A model generated the notes under the pieces. That model saw only the letters and a program-made list of their open reading frames with translations, made no database searches and was not told where the DNA came from. The translations under genes were made by a program, and so were the position numbers. Of a stretch of 36,283 nucleotides of DNA, positions 15,177-23,031 are shown one piece after another (within the stretch, counting starts at the first letter, position 1; each line of letters opens with the position of its first letter). The stretch is from an uncultured Bacteroidales bacterium (GTDB lineage: Bacteria > Bacteroidota > Bacteroidia > Bacteroidales > WCHB1-69). The stretch is taken from contig CAMHNQ010000031.1 of NCBI GenBank assembly GCA_946186495.1, positions 1-36,283 on the forward strand, written 5' to 3'.

Positions 15177-16991
15177 TTAAAAGTTATACGACAATTTGGC
15201 CTGGCATTCGATGAACACGGGCGGACGGGCGGAGAGGTCCCGCAATGCTGAGTTGAAGGTGTCTTTGTCGGGGGAGAGGCTGAGGATTTCTGCTTGTGCT
15301 TGGGTGTTCTGCCTTTTGTCGAGCAGGCCGTATCGGCCCCCTACGGAAAACTCTGCCGACCAGCGTTTCTCAGGCGTGAAGAAAAGCTGCGCCCCCACTC
15401 GTGCAAGGGCATCAAGCCGCCAACGGACAAGGGCAGGGCTTTCGTCATTAATCCAGTTCACGTAGAAACGTCCAAAGTCGTGGTAGTTGTTTTCAATCAG
15501 AACATCGAAGTGCTCGGGGCCATATTGACCTGCGTAGTAGGCGTCAAAGGTGGCAGAGGCTGGGCCCGGGATGAATGCGCTGCTACGGATGCCAATGGAC
15601 GCGAACAACGAAAGCGAGCGGGTCACATACCCGTCGTAGCGCAACATGACGGGCACGGCAATTTCCAAGTTGCGGCACCTCTCATGGAAGTCCGACAAAA
15701 CCGTCAGGCGCGTGTAGGGGTCGCCGTCCGGGTCAATCGCCTCGCGAGACTCCTCGTAACGGTCGGCGGTGAGCTGTTGCCAGTCCATGTCGAACGAAAC
15801 GCCCGTCTCCACGGTGAAGCGGTGGCGGTTGCGAGCGAAGAGCTGCCTCTGGTAAACGGCCCCGATGTGGAACACGCGCTCGCTGTATGTGGGCGCAAAG
15901 AATTGTCGGCCACGGCTTGCAAGGTCCCCGACCACTCGTTTTCCTGTCGCCTGCGCATAACCGGCCTCCACGCCGACAGCATTCTTCACCGTTGACACTG
16001 AGATGGTGTGATGCTTCACGGGATTGGCCTGCGCCTCGAAATCGTAGCGGTAGGTGGCGCAGCTCTTGGCCGACAGTTGGCTGTACACTTCTGCCGACAA
16101 TGGGTGGATACTCCAGGACAGAGGGATTATGGAGCCTTCGACATCCTTCGCTTTCAGGGTCGTCGGGATATACAGTGCAGGGTCATGTTTCTCATAGTTG
16201 GCCATGATGTGCGGCTGCAGCCTGACATCACGACGCATGCACTCGATGCGCGTGATTCTTGCCTCCTGCCTTTCAATGCTATATGTGATGTGCAAAGCCA
16301 GCCGGATGTTGACGGGCGTGTCGGCCTGCGTCGTCCGGTATTGTTTTGTCAGTTCGGATACATACAAAATATCCCCCATCTCGTTGCGCCCGAGATAGCG
16401 GATGGTGACGTCGTGAATGGAAAATTCGGTGAACGATCCCTGCTGCTGCTCGTAAAACGAACAGTAGCCGGCCAAGGTGGTGCTGTCGTTGCGGTTGGAG
16501 TTGTTGTACCAGCCGATGTGGTCCATATAAAGCGTGGTGTTCCGGCTTTCGAACAGGCTTTTGAAAGGGCCGGCTTTTTGAGTGTACCGTGTCGTCAGGT
16601 CGGCGTTCCCCACATATGTCTCCACCAGCTCGTATACCCGCTGGTTCGCGTCCATCAGCTCCCTGACTGTCAGGGGGCGCGTCGGCAGGTGTAGCCCTTC
16701 ATAGATATTCGGTTTTGAGCTATCACAACTTTCTGTGAAATAGTTTGTTATATTGAGGTTTATATGAGTTGGCCAGTGGATTTGGAGGTGTGATAGGCAT
16801 AACGAATCGTACCCTCCTCCCTTATGTGTGATGAGGTTTCCCGCAACTGTGTCGCGGCTGTAGGCTTGCCCGATACAGACCATGCAGTCGCGGCAGGTCA
16901 CGCACGCGGAAATCGAGCCAACGGGGTTTCCTTTGAGCAAGACTGCGGCGATGAGTTGTAAGGATATGGCAAGTAGTAGAGATTTCCTCAT
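15177..16991 (-). CDS. Large secreted/outer-membrane protein with CxxCxxCxxC cluster
   Basis: The 604-residue protein is the first gene of the long minus-strand train. An N-terminal hydrophobic signal (about 4-19) is followed by a cysteine cluster at Cys30, Cys33, Cys36 and Cys39. Further cysteines occur near residues 65 and 90. Residues about 90-330 are mixed. From about 330 the chain shows alternating strands and aromatic residues, and it ends in ECQAKLSYNF, with the terminal Phe typical of outer-membrane barrels. An outer-membrane protein with an N-terminal periplasmic or surface domain is the best reading, but the family is not recognised. An ISAC sequence at Cys30 looks like a lipobox but lies too far from the hydrophobic core. 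It may be the surface end of the signalling system. Confidence 0.65.
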   Translation of the reverse strand: MRKSLLLAISLQLIAAVLLKGNPVGSISACVTCRDCMVCIGQAYSRDTVAGNLITHKGGGYDSLCLSHLQIHWPTHINLNITNYFTESCDSSKPNIYEGLHLPTRPLTVRELMDANQRVYELVETYVGNADLTTRYTQKAGPFKSLFESRNTTLYMDHIGWYNNSNRNDSTTLAGYCSFYEQQQGSFTEFSIHDVTIRYLGRNEMGDILYVSELTKQYRTTQADTPVNIRLALHITYSIERQEARITRIECMRRDVRLQPHIMANYEKHDPALYIPTTLKAKDVEGSIIPLSWSIHPLSAEVYSQLSAKSCATYRYDFEAQANPVKHHTISVSTVKNAVGVEAGYAQATGKRVVGDLASRGRQFFAPTYSERVFHIGAVYQRQLFARNRHRFTVETGVSFDMDWQQLTADRYEESREAIDPDGDPYTRLTVLSDFHERCRNLEIAVPVMLRYDGYVTRSLSLFASIGIRSSAFIPGPASATFDAYYAGQYGPEHFDVLIENNYHDFGRFYVNWINDESPALVRWRLDALARVGAQLFFTPEKRWSAEFSVGGRYGLLDKRQNTQAQAEILSLSPDKDTFNSALRDLSARPPVFIECQAKLSYNF

Positions 16992-17168
16992 GCGTTAATG
17001 TTTTGTGAGGTATTAAGTTATACTTAAAATAATATATAGTGCAACTCCTGGATTGTTGATGGGGAGGTTGGAACGGCAGTAGAGTCGTTTTTTGATTTTT
17101 TTAATATGCTTATAATTAGATTGTTAATTGTCATTTTTAAGTGTTTTGTATGTTGTTGTACTTGGCAG

Positions 17169-17200
17169 CAAATATACAAAATATTTAAATGACAAGCAAA
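17169..17200 (-). promoter_or_regulatory. Bacteroidota-type promoter for the signalling operon
   Basis: On the minus strand a TTTG box (17197-17200) is followed after 20 nt by TATATTTG (17169-17176), matching the TTTG / TAnnTTTG consensus of Bacteroidota housekeeping promoters. Transcription would start near 17162 and leave an untranslated leader of about 170 nt before the gene starting at 16991. No other strong box was seen in the small gaps further left, so it may drive the whole train. The rest of the 16992-17372 gap is AT-rich and holds no convincing gene. Confidence 0.65.
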
Positions 17201-17295
17201 AATAGAAAAAAACGTTTTTGTTTGTTGTTTTGTGATTTTCAAAATGTTGTAATTAGTTGTCAAATATTTTAGTTTGGCGACTCATTACAATTAAC

Positions 17296-17341
17296 AAAAA
17301 AAAAGGCTGCCTGAGCTTAGCAAGGCTTCGGCGACCTTTTG
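17296..17341 (-). terminator. Rho-independent terminator after the anti-sigma gene
   Basis: Read on the minus strand, AAAAGG with an inner GCC pairs with GGC and CCTTTT across 17301-17340, giving an imperfect stem of about 11 pairs with one G-U pair and one C-A mismatch. It is followed by a run of about nine T residues. It lies about 30 nt past the stop of the anti-sigma-like gene and separates that unit from the signalling operon. Confidence 0.75.
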
Positions 17342-17372
17342 TTTCAGATGGGGATGAGAGGGGAGGAGGGAA

Positions 17373-18188
17373 TCAACTCCTCAGGATGCGTACCTTTCCG
17401 GAGGCTTGGTTCTCGATGCCGTTGTAGGCGAAGCTGAATTCGTAGCTGTAAACCCCGTCGGGGCAGTTTTCGCCACCCCAGTTGTTCCGATAGGAGTCGC
17501 TCTGATAGACAACCCGGTTGTTTTTGTCGCGGATGACGAGATGTTGCGCGGTGTAATTCTCAAGTCCTTCGATGACGAAAAAGTCGTTCACGCCGTCGTT
17601 GTTCGGGGTGAAGATGTTCGGGATGCTAAGGTGAGCGGGCAGCGACCAGTCCACACTCTCGTCGGAGAGCGTTTTCAGTACCGGGTCCGCGGCCAGTTGC
17701 TTGGCGAGGGTCGAATTTGGCGGAAGCACGATTTGTCGGATGTTGCTTTTCGGGGTGCTGCGGTCGGAAGGTTGTTGTGCCTCCGCAGGCGCTTTGGCGG
17801 GTTCGCGTGCGGTGCTGGTGTGGCTGTCGTTGTCGTACGTCGGGGCCGTTTTCTCTGGGCGCGTGACGGTCGCGGGTTCAGAAACCGTTGCAGTCTCTTC
17901 GGCAGGTGCGGAGAAAGCAGGCGTGTCGGTCTCTTCTGCCGCGTTTTGACCGGCGGCGATCGCTTCAGGACTGTTTTGCGCGACTGGTTTCTGGTGTTTG
18001 TGTAGATATTGGAAAACTCCGATGCCGCCGCCAATCATGGCGACAATCAGCAGAGAAGCCACCCATTTCCATGCCGGAGTCTTACGTCGGGTTGGCAGTT
18101 CCCTGTCCATTCGGGCGTTCAGCCGTTCCCAGGCTTGTTCGGAGGGCTGTTCCGTATAATTTTCCAAAATGTTTTTTATATCTTTCAT
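17373..18188 (-). CDS. Anti-sigma-factor-like membrane protein with type-B T9SS sorting domain
   Basis: I place the start at the ATG at 18186-18188 (271 residues), because the longer frame would need a TTG. The N-terminal 40 residues are cytoplasmic and resemble short anti-sigma domains (MKDIKNILENYTEQPSEQAW). One transmembrane helix (about 41-60) follows, then a low-complexity Pro/Ala/Thr/Glu linker. The last 82 residues (190-271) match the gliding-motility-associated C-terminal domain (CHU_C): PNIFTPNNDGVNDFF at the start and NGIENQASGKVRILRS at the end. That domain normally directs secretion by the type IX system, so finding it on a membrane-anchored regulator is odd. It follows the ECF sigma gene by 48 nt and probably restrains that sigma factor. 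Confidence 0.82.
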   Translation of the reverse strand: MKDIKNILENYTEQPSEQAWERLNARMDRELPTRRKTPAWKWVASLLIVAMIGGGIGVFQYLHKHQKPVAQNSPEAIAAGQNAAEETDTPAFSAPAEETATVSEPATVTRPEKTAPTYDNDSHTSTAREPAKAPAEAQQPSDRSTPKSNIRQIVLPPNSTLAKQLAADPVLKTLSDESVDWSLPAHLSIPNIFTPNNDGVNDFFVIEGLENYTAQHLVIRDKNNRVVYQSDSYRNNWGGENCPDGVYSYEFSFAYNGIENQASGKVRILRS

Positions 18189-18236
18189 CTTTTCCAATTT
18201 GCAATTTATGTATATGCCTTTTTTGTCACTCGGCCA

Positions 18237-18788
18237 TCAGCGCATGTCTGTTTTGAGGGCGTTCTGAAGTGTTTTCCTTGCCCGGAAGAAGACGGCACGG
18301 ACGGCGTTTTCGTTTTCGTTCAGCTGTTCCGCGATCTCCGAGTAGGAGTATCCTTCAACGACCTTGAGGTTGAACACCATCCGTTGCAGGTCGGACAACC
18401 CCTGTACGAGCTTCAGGATGTCCTTGGCTTCGAGTGAGGAGACGATTTTCTCATCCTCGAGATGCCCTTCCTCCCACTCCGGGCTGTCGGGCATCGTTTC
18501 GTGGCGATACCGGCTGCGGGCGCGGTAGTGGTTTATGGAGGTGTTGAGGAACACCTTGTGTACCCAGGTGAAGAAATTGCTCTCTCTGCGGTAGGTGTGG
18601 ATGTTTTTGAAGATGTTCATGAACCCGTCCATGAGAATCTCCTCCGCGTCCTCTTTGCTGCGTGCGAAACGTTGGCACAGTCCAAACACTCTTGGCGCAT
18701 ATTCATCATACAGCCGCCGTTGGCATCGCCTGTCGTTGCGCAGGCAACCGTCCAGGACCTCCTGCAGATTAAACACTTTTTCTGTCAC
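18237..18788 (-). CDS. ECF-type RNA polymerase sigma factor
   Basis: This 183-residue protein has the sigma-70 region 2 (about 22-90, with YDEYAPRVFGLCQRFARS, EDAEEILMDGF and FFTWVHKVFLNTSINHYR) and region 4 (about 125-178, with LSDLQRMVFNLKVVEGYSYSEIAEQL and the recognition helix ENAVRAVFFRARKTL). The start codon is GTG at 18786-18788; no in-frame ATG lies upstream or close downstream. It belongs to the short ECF class commonly paired with a one-pass anti-sigma factor, here the next gene. It is 52 nt after the DUF4837 gene, so all three may be cotranscribed. The target promoters are unknown; envelope or secretion genes are a reasonable guess. Confidence 0.93.
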   Translation of the reverse strand: MTEKVFNLQEVLDGCLRNDRRCQRRLYDEYAPRVFGLCQRFARSKEDAEEILMDGFMNIFKNIHTYRRESNFFTWVHKVFLNTSINHYRARSRYRHETMPDSPEWEEGHLEDEKIVSSLEAKDILKLVQGLSDLQRMVFNLKVVEGYSYSEIAEQLNENENAVRAVFFRARKTLQNALKTDMR

Positions 18789-18840
18789 GTAATAGTTAGT
18801 CGCAAGATGCGGCCGTTTTGTTACGCAAGTTGAAAAAAAA

Positions 18841-19824
18841 TTATTGGATGGATTTCACGATGGATTCAACTTCACGAAGATAGTCTCTTTTTTCTTCTTG
18901 AGGGGCGTAAACGAAGCCGTCGATGGTGAGGCAGGCGGTGCTGTCGGGCGACACTTGGGTGAAGCTGTAGAAGGGACCGCCCATCTTGTCACGTACAGAT
19001 GCCCATAGTCCTCTCATTTCCATTCCGTTGTGGTAGCGGATCTGGCGGTTTTGGGCTATCGGGAATCCTTCTATGTCGGCCACCACGGGATAGGCGCCGG
19101 CCACAGCCCCTTGAATGTAGGCTTTTGTGATGCGGTTGCGTTCGTCAATGATGTTCTCCTTGGTCAGCTCGTAGCGGGGGGACTTGTAGATCATGACGAA
19201 CCGGTCGTTCTTTGGGGTGCGGAAGCAGAGCCACAGGAAGTCTGGCTCTTCCCGGCCTACGAAGTAGCCGTCAGGCACGGTCATCGTGAGGCCGAACTTC
19301 TCCTTGATTTTCTTTTCAATCACGGCATTATTCAGTTTGCGGTGTGCGTTCTGCAGGCGCGCGATGTCGTTGTCGTATAGGGACTTCACGATTTCGTCCT
19401 GATGTTCGCGGAAGAGAGCCAGGCAGGAATCTTGGCTGTTGCCCCGGATTTTGATGACGACCTGCGGGTTCGCGACGGGGTTGCGCGAGAGCTCGTAAGT
19501 GTTTCCCGCATAGTTCGGGTTGTAGTCGAACTGCACGATGTTGCGATGGCGCATGAACGACGCCTTGTAGTCCGTGTTCGAGCATCGGATGACATCGAAC
19601 ATCGGCTCGATCTGGTTGATGGCGGGCTGTGGCTGCTGCAGGACGCCGTAGATCGTCTTCATCGCAGACGTGGACCAGTAGGCGGTGTCAATGGCCAAAA
19701 TCATCTCCCCGGCTTTCCCCGTGGAGAAATTGTCGACTTTTATGCCTGAGTTCCCGGATCTCTGATGGCACGAGATCAATGAAATGCCCAGAATGACTAA
19801 TGCCAAATAGCTGATTTTCTTCAT
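18841..19824 (-). CDS. DUF4837 family lipoprotein
   Basis: The 327-residue protein has a lipoprotein signal ending in SLISC (Cys19), then a soluble domain whose features fit the DUF4837 family of Bacteroidota lipoproteins: the conserved AIDTAYW start region, an FDYNPNYAG segment, an RNRITKAYIQG segment, and a GMEMRGLW segment near the C-terminus. Members are found throughout the phylum, but their function is unknown. It is probably an outer-membrane or periplasm-facing lipoprotein. It shares a short divergent promoter region with dprA and lies just upstream of the sigma/anti-sigma pair, which may link it to envelope stress. Confidence 0.85.
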   Translation of the reverse strand: MKKISYLALVILGISLISCHQRSGNSGIKVDNFSTGKAGEMILAIDTAYWSTSAMKTIYGVLQQPQPAINQIEPMFDVIRCSNTDYKASFMRHRNIVQFDYNPNYAGNTYELSRNPVANPQVVIKIRGNSQDSCLALFREHQDEIVKSLYDNDIARLQNAHRKLNNAVIEKKIKEKFGLTMTVPDGYFVGREEPDFLWLCFRTPKNDRFVMIYKSPRYELTKENIIDERNRITKAYIQGAVAGAYPVVADIEGFPIAQNRQIRYHNGMEMRGLWASVRDKMGGPFYSFTQVSPDSTACLTIDGFVYAPQEEKRDYLREVESIVKSIQ

Positions 19825-19848
19825 GTTTTTGGAATTTTTATTTTGCTA

Positions 19849-19879
19849 TTGTTTTATATTCGTTTTATTGCTATCTTTG
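19849..19879 (+). promoter_or_regulatory. Promoter for dprA
   Basis: TTG (19849-19851), a 20-nt spacer, and TATCTTTG (19872-19879) match the TTTG / TAnnTTTG pattern apart from one base in the upstream box. The start codon of dprA lies 55 nt further on. It forms a divergent pair with the minus-strand promoter at 19898-19931. Confidence 0.6.
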
Positions 19880-19897
19880 CCGTGCGAAAACAACGCG

Positions 19898-19931
19898 CAA
19901 AGATAAAACAAATTCATAAACCGAAAACAAA
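19898..19931 (-). promoter_or_regulatory. Promoter for the DUF4837 gene
   Basis: On the minus strand TTTG (19928-19931), a 22-nt spacer and TATCTTTG (19898-19905) match the phylum consensus, with a spacer slightly longer than usual. The DUF4837 start codon lies 74 nt further along. The upstream box nearly touches the dprA start, so the two promoters may interfere with each other. Confidence 0.55.
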
Positions 19932-19933
19932 AA

Positions 19934-21034
19934 ATGATGTATACGGAAAATTTTTATCGTATGGCCTTGAACAAGACCGAAGGGATAGGTAAGGGGACAC
20001 TCAAGCAGATTCTGATGGTCGCGGGTTCGGCCTGCAACGTTTATGAGAAACCTGAAACATGGCGGAACCGGCTTAGGAGCCGTAAACACCCGGAACTGCG
20101 CATACAACTCACGGACAAAGTGAAGGCGTCAGTGGAGAGGGATTTGCATCTGATGGAGAAATTTCAGGTGCAGATGTGCCACTACTTAGACTTGGATTAC
20201 CCGCAGCGGCTGAAACGCTGTAGCGATGCGCCGGTCTCTTTCTATTTCCAGGGAGAACGGGATTTCAACCGGCGGCGTGTGCTTGCCGTAGTGGGTACGC
20301 GCAATGCCACCTCGTATGGCGTACGGAGCCTTGTAAAAATACTCAATGATTTGAAAGACAGTGGAATAGTGACGGTCAGTGGTTTGGCATACGGGATTGA
20401 TACGGTGGCTCACGAGGAGTCGCTCAACGTTGGAATACCCACTATGGCCGTATTGGGCAACGGATTGCACACGGTCTATCCGGCAAGTAACAAATCTTTG
20501 GCAGACAGGATTTTGTCAAACGGAGGGACGCTAATCAGTGAGTTCGACTTCGACACGGGTCCAGACCGGATGAACTTTCCGGCCAGGAACCGCATCATTG
20601 CGGGCATGGCTGATGCCGTGCTGGTGGCCGAAAGTGCCCTCAAGGGCGGCAGCATCATCACTGCGCACATTGCCAACTCCTATAACAGGGACATCTTCGC
20701 CATCCCCGGCGGCATCTTCGACGAGATGCATGCCGGCTGTCACGACCTTATACGCCGGAACATTGCGGCCATCGCCACCAGCGGACAAGACATTCTGGAA
20801 ATGATGAACTGGGATGAAGTTGCGCAAACCGTCCAGACCCAGCTGTTCCCCGAATTGAACGACGAGGAAGGGCGGATATACCGCTTTGTCCAGACAGGGA
20901 AAAAAAGCATTGACGAAATTGCAGAGCATTGTGCGGACTACACTCCGTCAAAGCTGGCCGGAGTGCTGTTGGGCATGGAGCTGAAGGGCTTGCTGTTCTC
21001 ACTTCCCGGGAAATGCTACGGGGTGGAACCTTGA
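19934..21034 (+). CDS. dprA: DNA-processing protein DprA (Smf)
   Basis: DprA binds single-stranded DNA taken up by the cell and loads RecA. This is a full-length 366-residue protein: an N-terminal helical region, a Rossmann-like core with VVGTRNATSYG, VSGLAYGIDTVAHE, TMAVLGNGLHTVYPASN, GGTLISEFDFDTGP, FPARNRIIAGMADAVLV and FAIPGG, and a C-terminal winged-helix-like segment (about 305-366). It is the only certain intact plus-strand gene in the window and is transcribed divergently from the DUF4837 gene. I chose the first of two adjacent ATG codons; the second is equally possible. Confidence 0.97.
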   Translation: MMYTENFYRMALNKTEGIGKGTLKQILMVAGSACNVYEKPETWRNRLRSRKHPELRIQLTDKVKASVERDLHLMEKFQVQMCHYLDLDYPQRLKRCSDAPVSFYFQGERDFNRRRVLAVVGTRNATSYGVRSLVKILNDLKDSGIVTVSGLAYGIDTVAHEESLNVGIPTMAVLGNGLHTVYPASNKSLADRILSNGGTLISEFDFDTGPDRMNFPARNRIIAGMADAVLVAESALKGGSIITAHIANSYNRDIFAIPGGIFDEMHAGCHDLIRRNIAAIATSGQDILEMMNWDEVAQTVQTQLFPELNDEEGRIYRFVQTGKKSIDEIAEHCADYTPSKLAGVLLGMELKGLLFSLPGKCYGVEP

Positions 21035-21100
21035 CGGTTTAGCCATTCATTATCGTATACGTTCCCGATGGAGCCCTGCGTTCGCCTTGGGTTGTCTCTG

Positions 21101-21171
21101 ACGCTCGGAAGCGAGTCTTACCGCAACGCTTGGAAGCGAGTTTTGCCGCAACGCTTGGAAGCGTTGGCTCC
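21101..21171. repeat. 25-bp tandem repeat with internal palindromes
   Basis: Three units begin at 21101, 21126 and 21151 (period 25 bp; the third is cut to 21 bp). Each holds a CGCTTGGAAGCG-type core (a C for T change in the first), and the last unit extends to the palindrome AACGCTTGGAAGCGTT (21149-21164). The array sits between the converging ends of dprA and the MBOAT gene and stops immediately before the MBOAT stop codon. A related 24-nt unit occurs at 25952-25975. It may act as a REP-like element or transcript end; that is inferred. Confidence 0.8.
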
Positions 21172-23031
21172 TTAGAACTGGAAGTAGATGAACGGCTGCA
21201 GGTCGGCGGTGACGAACTGGTAAAGCACGAAGACGGCCGCGACGGTAATCAGTGCGATGAGCCAGATGGGGAGCATGGCGAAGTTGATGCGGTACCAGCG
21301 CTTCCAACGGTCTGGGAGCCAGTGGATGACCATGCCGAGGACGAACATGATGAAAACGGTGCTGTAGTTAGCGATGATGTCGGGGATGGCTGCGACGTTC
21401 CACTGCCCGCCGATGCTGTTGACCATCGCCTTGGCGGTCTCCCACGCCGTTTCGTTGGCCGTGGCCGGGTCGAGGTTGGAACCGGAACGGAAGAAAAGGC
21501 GTGTGAACGAGATGAAGACGAACGTCTGGATGATGCCCCAGACATTGTCCAACCACGCCACCGTCATGTCCGGCTTGAGGAGGCTGAAAACGGTCTTCAC
21601 GAGCGTGCCTGCGAACCATATTCCGCTCCAAACCACGCCGATCATCAGTGCGGGATGCGGCCACAGGTGGTTGGTGATCAGGAAGGTGACGAATACCACG
21701 GTGGCGATGGTGCTGCGCACGAGCATGTTGCCGTGTCGCCAGATTTTGTACGACAGGATGCCGATGCCGTTCAATCCGCCCCAAATCATGAAGTTCCATG
21801 ACGCACCGTGCCATAGACCGCCTAACAGCATGGTGTTCATCATGTTGAGGTTGGTGCTGATTTTCAACCGTGCCTTCTTGCTTACCAGTGAAGCCACGAG
21901 CAGTGCCAACGCGATGCCGCCGATGATGCTGGCGATGACCACGCTTTTGGTGAGCAGGATGATGACCGCCGCGATGAGCGAGATGCAGAGGTAGGTGCCG
22001 AACGTGGCGTTGCGGTTGCCGCCTAACGGGATGTAGAGGTAGTCTTTCAGCCAGTTGGAGAGCGAGATGTGCCAACGCTTCCAGAAATTGCCCGGGTTGG
22101 TGGCCTTGTAAGGCGAGTTGAAGTTCTTCGGCAGGTAGAAGCCCATCAGCATGGCCACGCCGATGGCAATATCAGTATATCCCGAAAAGTCGGCATAGAC
22201 CTGCAGCGAATAGACGAACAGCGCCGACAAGTTCTCGAACGCCGTGAACAGCGACGGGTTGTTGAACACCCGATCGACGAAGTTGACCGCCAAGTAGTCG
22301 CTCATGATCAGCTTCTTGGCCAAGCCGTTGAGAATCCAGAACACCGCGATGCCGAACTGCCGGCGTGTGAGGAAGAACTTTTTGTAGAGCTGCGGCACGA
22401 ATTGGTCTGCGCGCACAATCGGGCCGGCAACCAACTGGGGGAAGAACGAGACGTAGAAGCCGAAGTCCAGAATGTTGGCCACATGCGAGATCTTCCGCTT
22501 ATAGACATCCACCAAATAGCTGATATTCTGGAAAGTATAGAAGGAAATGCCGACGGGGAGCAAAATCTTGGAGGCATCGAAATAGTTGCTGCCGGTCCAG
22601 TTGTTGGTCCACTGCGCTAACCAGTTGACGACCTCGTGTTCGCTGCCAACAATGGTGTTGTAGGCGTCGGTGCAAAAGTAGGCATACTTGAAATAGAAGA
22701 GTACCAGCAGGTTGATGACGACACCGGAAATCATGAACGTCTTGCGCCAGCCGTTGCGCTGCGATTTGTCCATGAAGATGCCGAGGAAATAGTCTAAAAA
22801 GGTGTCAAACAGCAGAATGAGGACGAAGAGTCCGGAGGTTTTGTAATAGAACAGCAAGCTGACGAAGAAGAGGAAGGAGTTGCGCAGCAGCCGTTTACTG
22901 TGGAACAGCGCGAAGAGGGCATAGACGATGGCGAAGAAGGCCCAGAAGTTGAACTGGGTGAAGAGCAGCGGGTGCGCCTCGTCGAACGAGAACAGGTTGA
23001 TCAGGAATTGCGATACATTCTCCCAGGTCAT
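21172..23031 (-). CDS. MBOAT-family membrane O-acyltransferase (AlgI/DltB-like)
   Basis: The 619-residue protein is a polytopic membrane protein with the hallmarks of the MBOAT family: LPVGISFYTFQNISYLVDVY (159-178), LQVYADFSGYTDIAIG (276-291), FWKRWHISLSNWLKDYLYIP (316-335) with His321, and GGLWHGASWNFMIWGG (404-419) with the invariant His408. These enzymes move acyl groups, usually acetyl, across the inner membrane for transfer to exported polysaccharides. Its start overlaps the stop of the SGNH gene before it (ATGA), and the two SGNH proteins supply the likely periplasmic transferases, as AlgJ/AlgX do for alginate. The C-terminus has two further membrane segments. The acceptor glycan is unknown. 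Confidence 0.93.
   Translation of the reverse strand: MTWENVSQFLINLFSFDEAHPLLFTQFNFWAFFAIVYALFALFHSKRLLRNSFLFFVSLLFYYKTSGLFVLILLFDTFLDYFLGIFMDKSQRNGWRKTFMISGVVINLLVLFYFKYAYFCTDAYNTIVGSEHEVVNWLAQWTNNWTGSNYFDASKILLPVGISFYTFQNISYLVDVYKRKISHVANILDFGFYVSFFPQLVAGPIVRADQFVPQLYKKFFLTRRQFGIAVFWILNGLAKKLIMSDYLAVNFVDRVFNNPSLFTAFENLSALFVYSLQVYADFSGYTDIAIGVAMLMGFYLPKNFNSPYKATNPGNFWKRWHISLSNWLKDYLYIPLGGNRNATFGTYLCISLIAAVIILLTKSVVIASIIGGIALALLVASLVSKKARLKISTNLNMMNTMLLGGLWHGASWNFMIWGGLNGIGILSYKIWRHGNMLVRSTIATVVFVTFLITNHLWPHPALMIGVVWSGIWFAGTLVKTVFSLLKPDMTVAWLDNVWGIIQTFVFISFTRLFFRSGSNLDPATANETAWETAKAMVNSIGGQWNVAAIPDIIANYSTVFIMFVLGMVIHWLPDRWKRWYRINFAMLPIWLIALITVAAVFVLYQFVTADLQPFIYFQF

Noticed and set aside
15177..16991. 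Lipoprotein call based on ISAC at Cys30
   Set aside because: The Cys lies about ten residues past the hydrophobic core and is one of four evenly spaced Cys residues, which fits a metal or disulfide cluster better.
17024..17263. Minus-strand 79-codon frame in the gap before the signalling operon
   Set aside because: It covers the promoter boxes at 17169-17200, is AT-driven in composition and has no recognisable features.
21101..21171. CRISPR array
   Set aside because: The units are directly adjacent with a 25-bp period and no spacers, and no cas genes are present.
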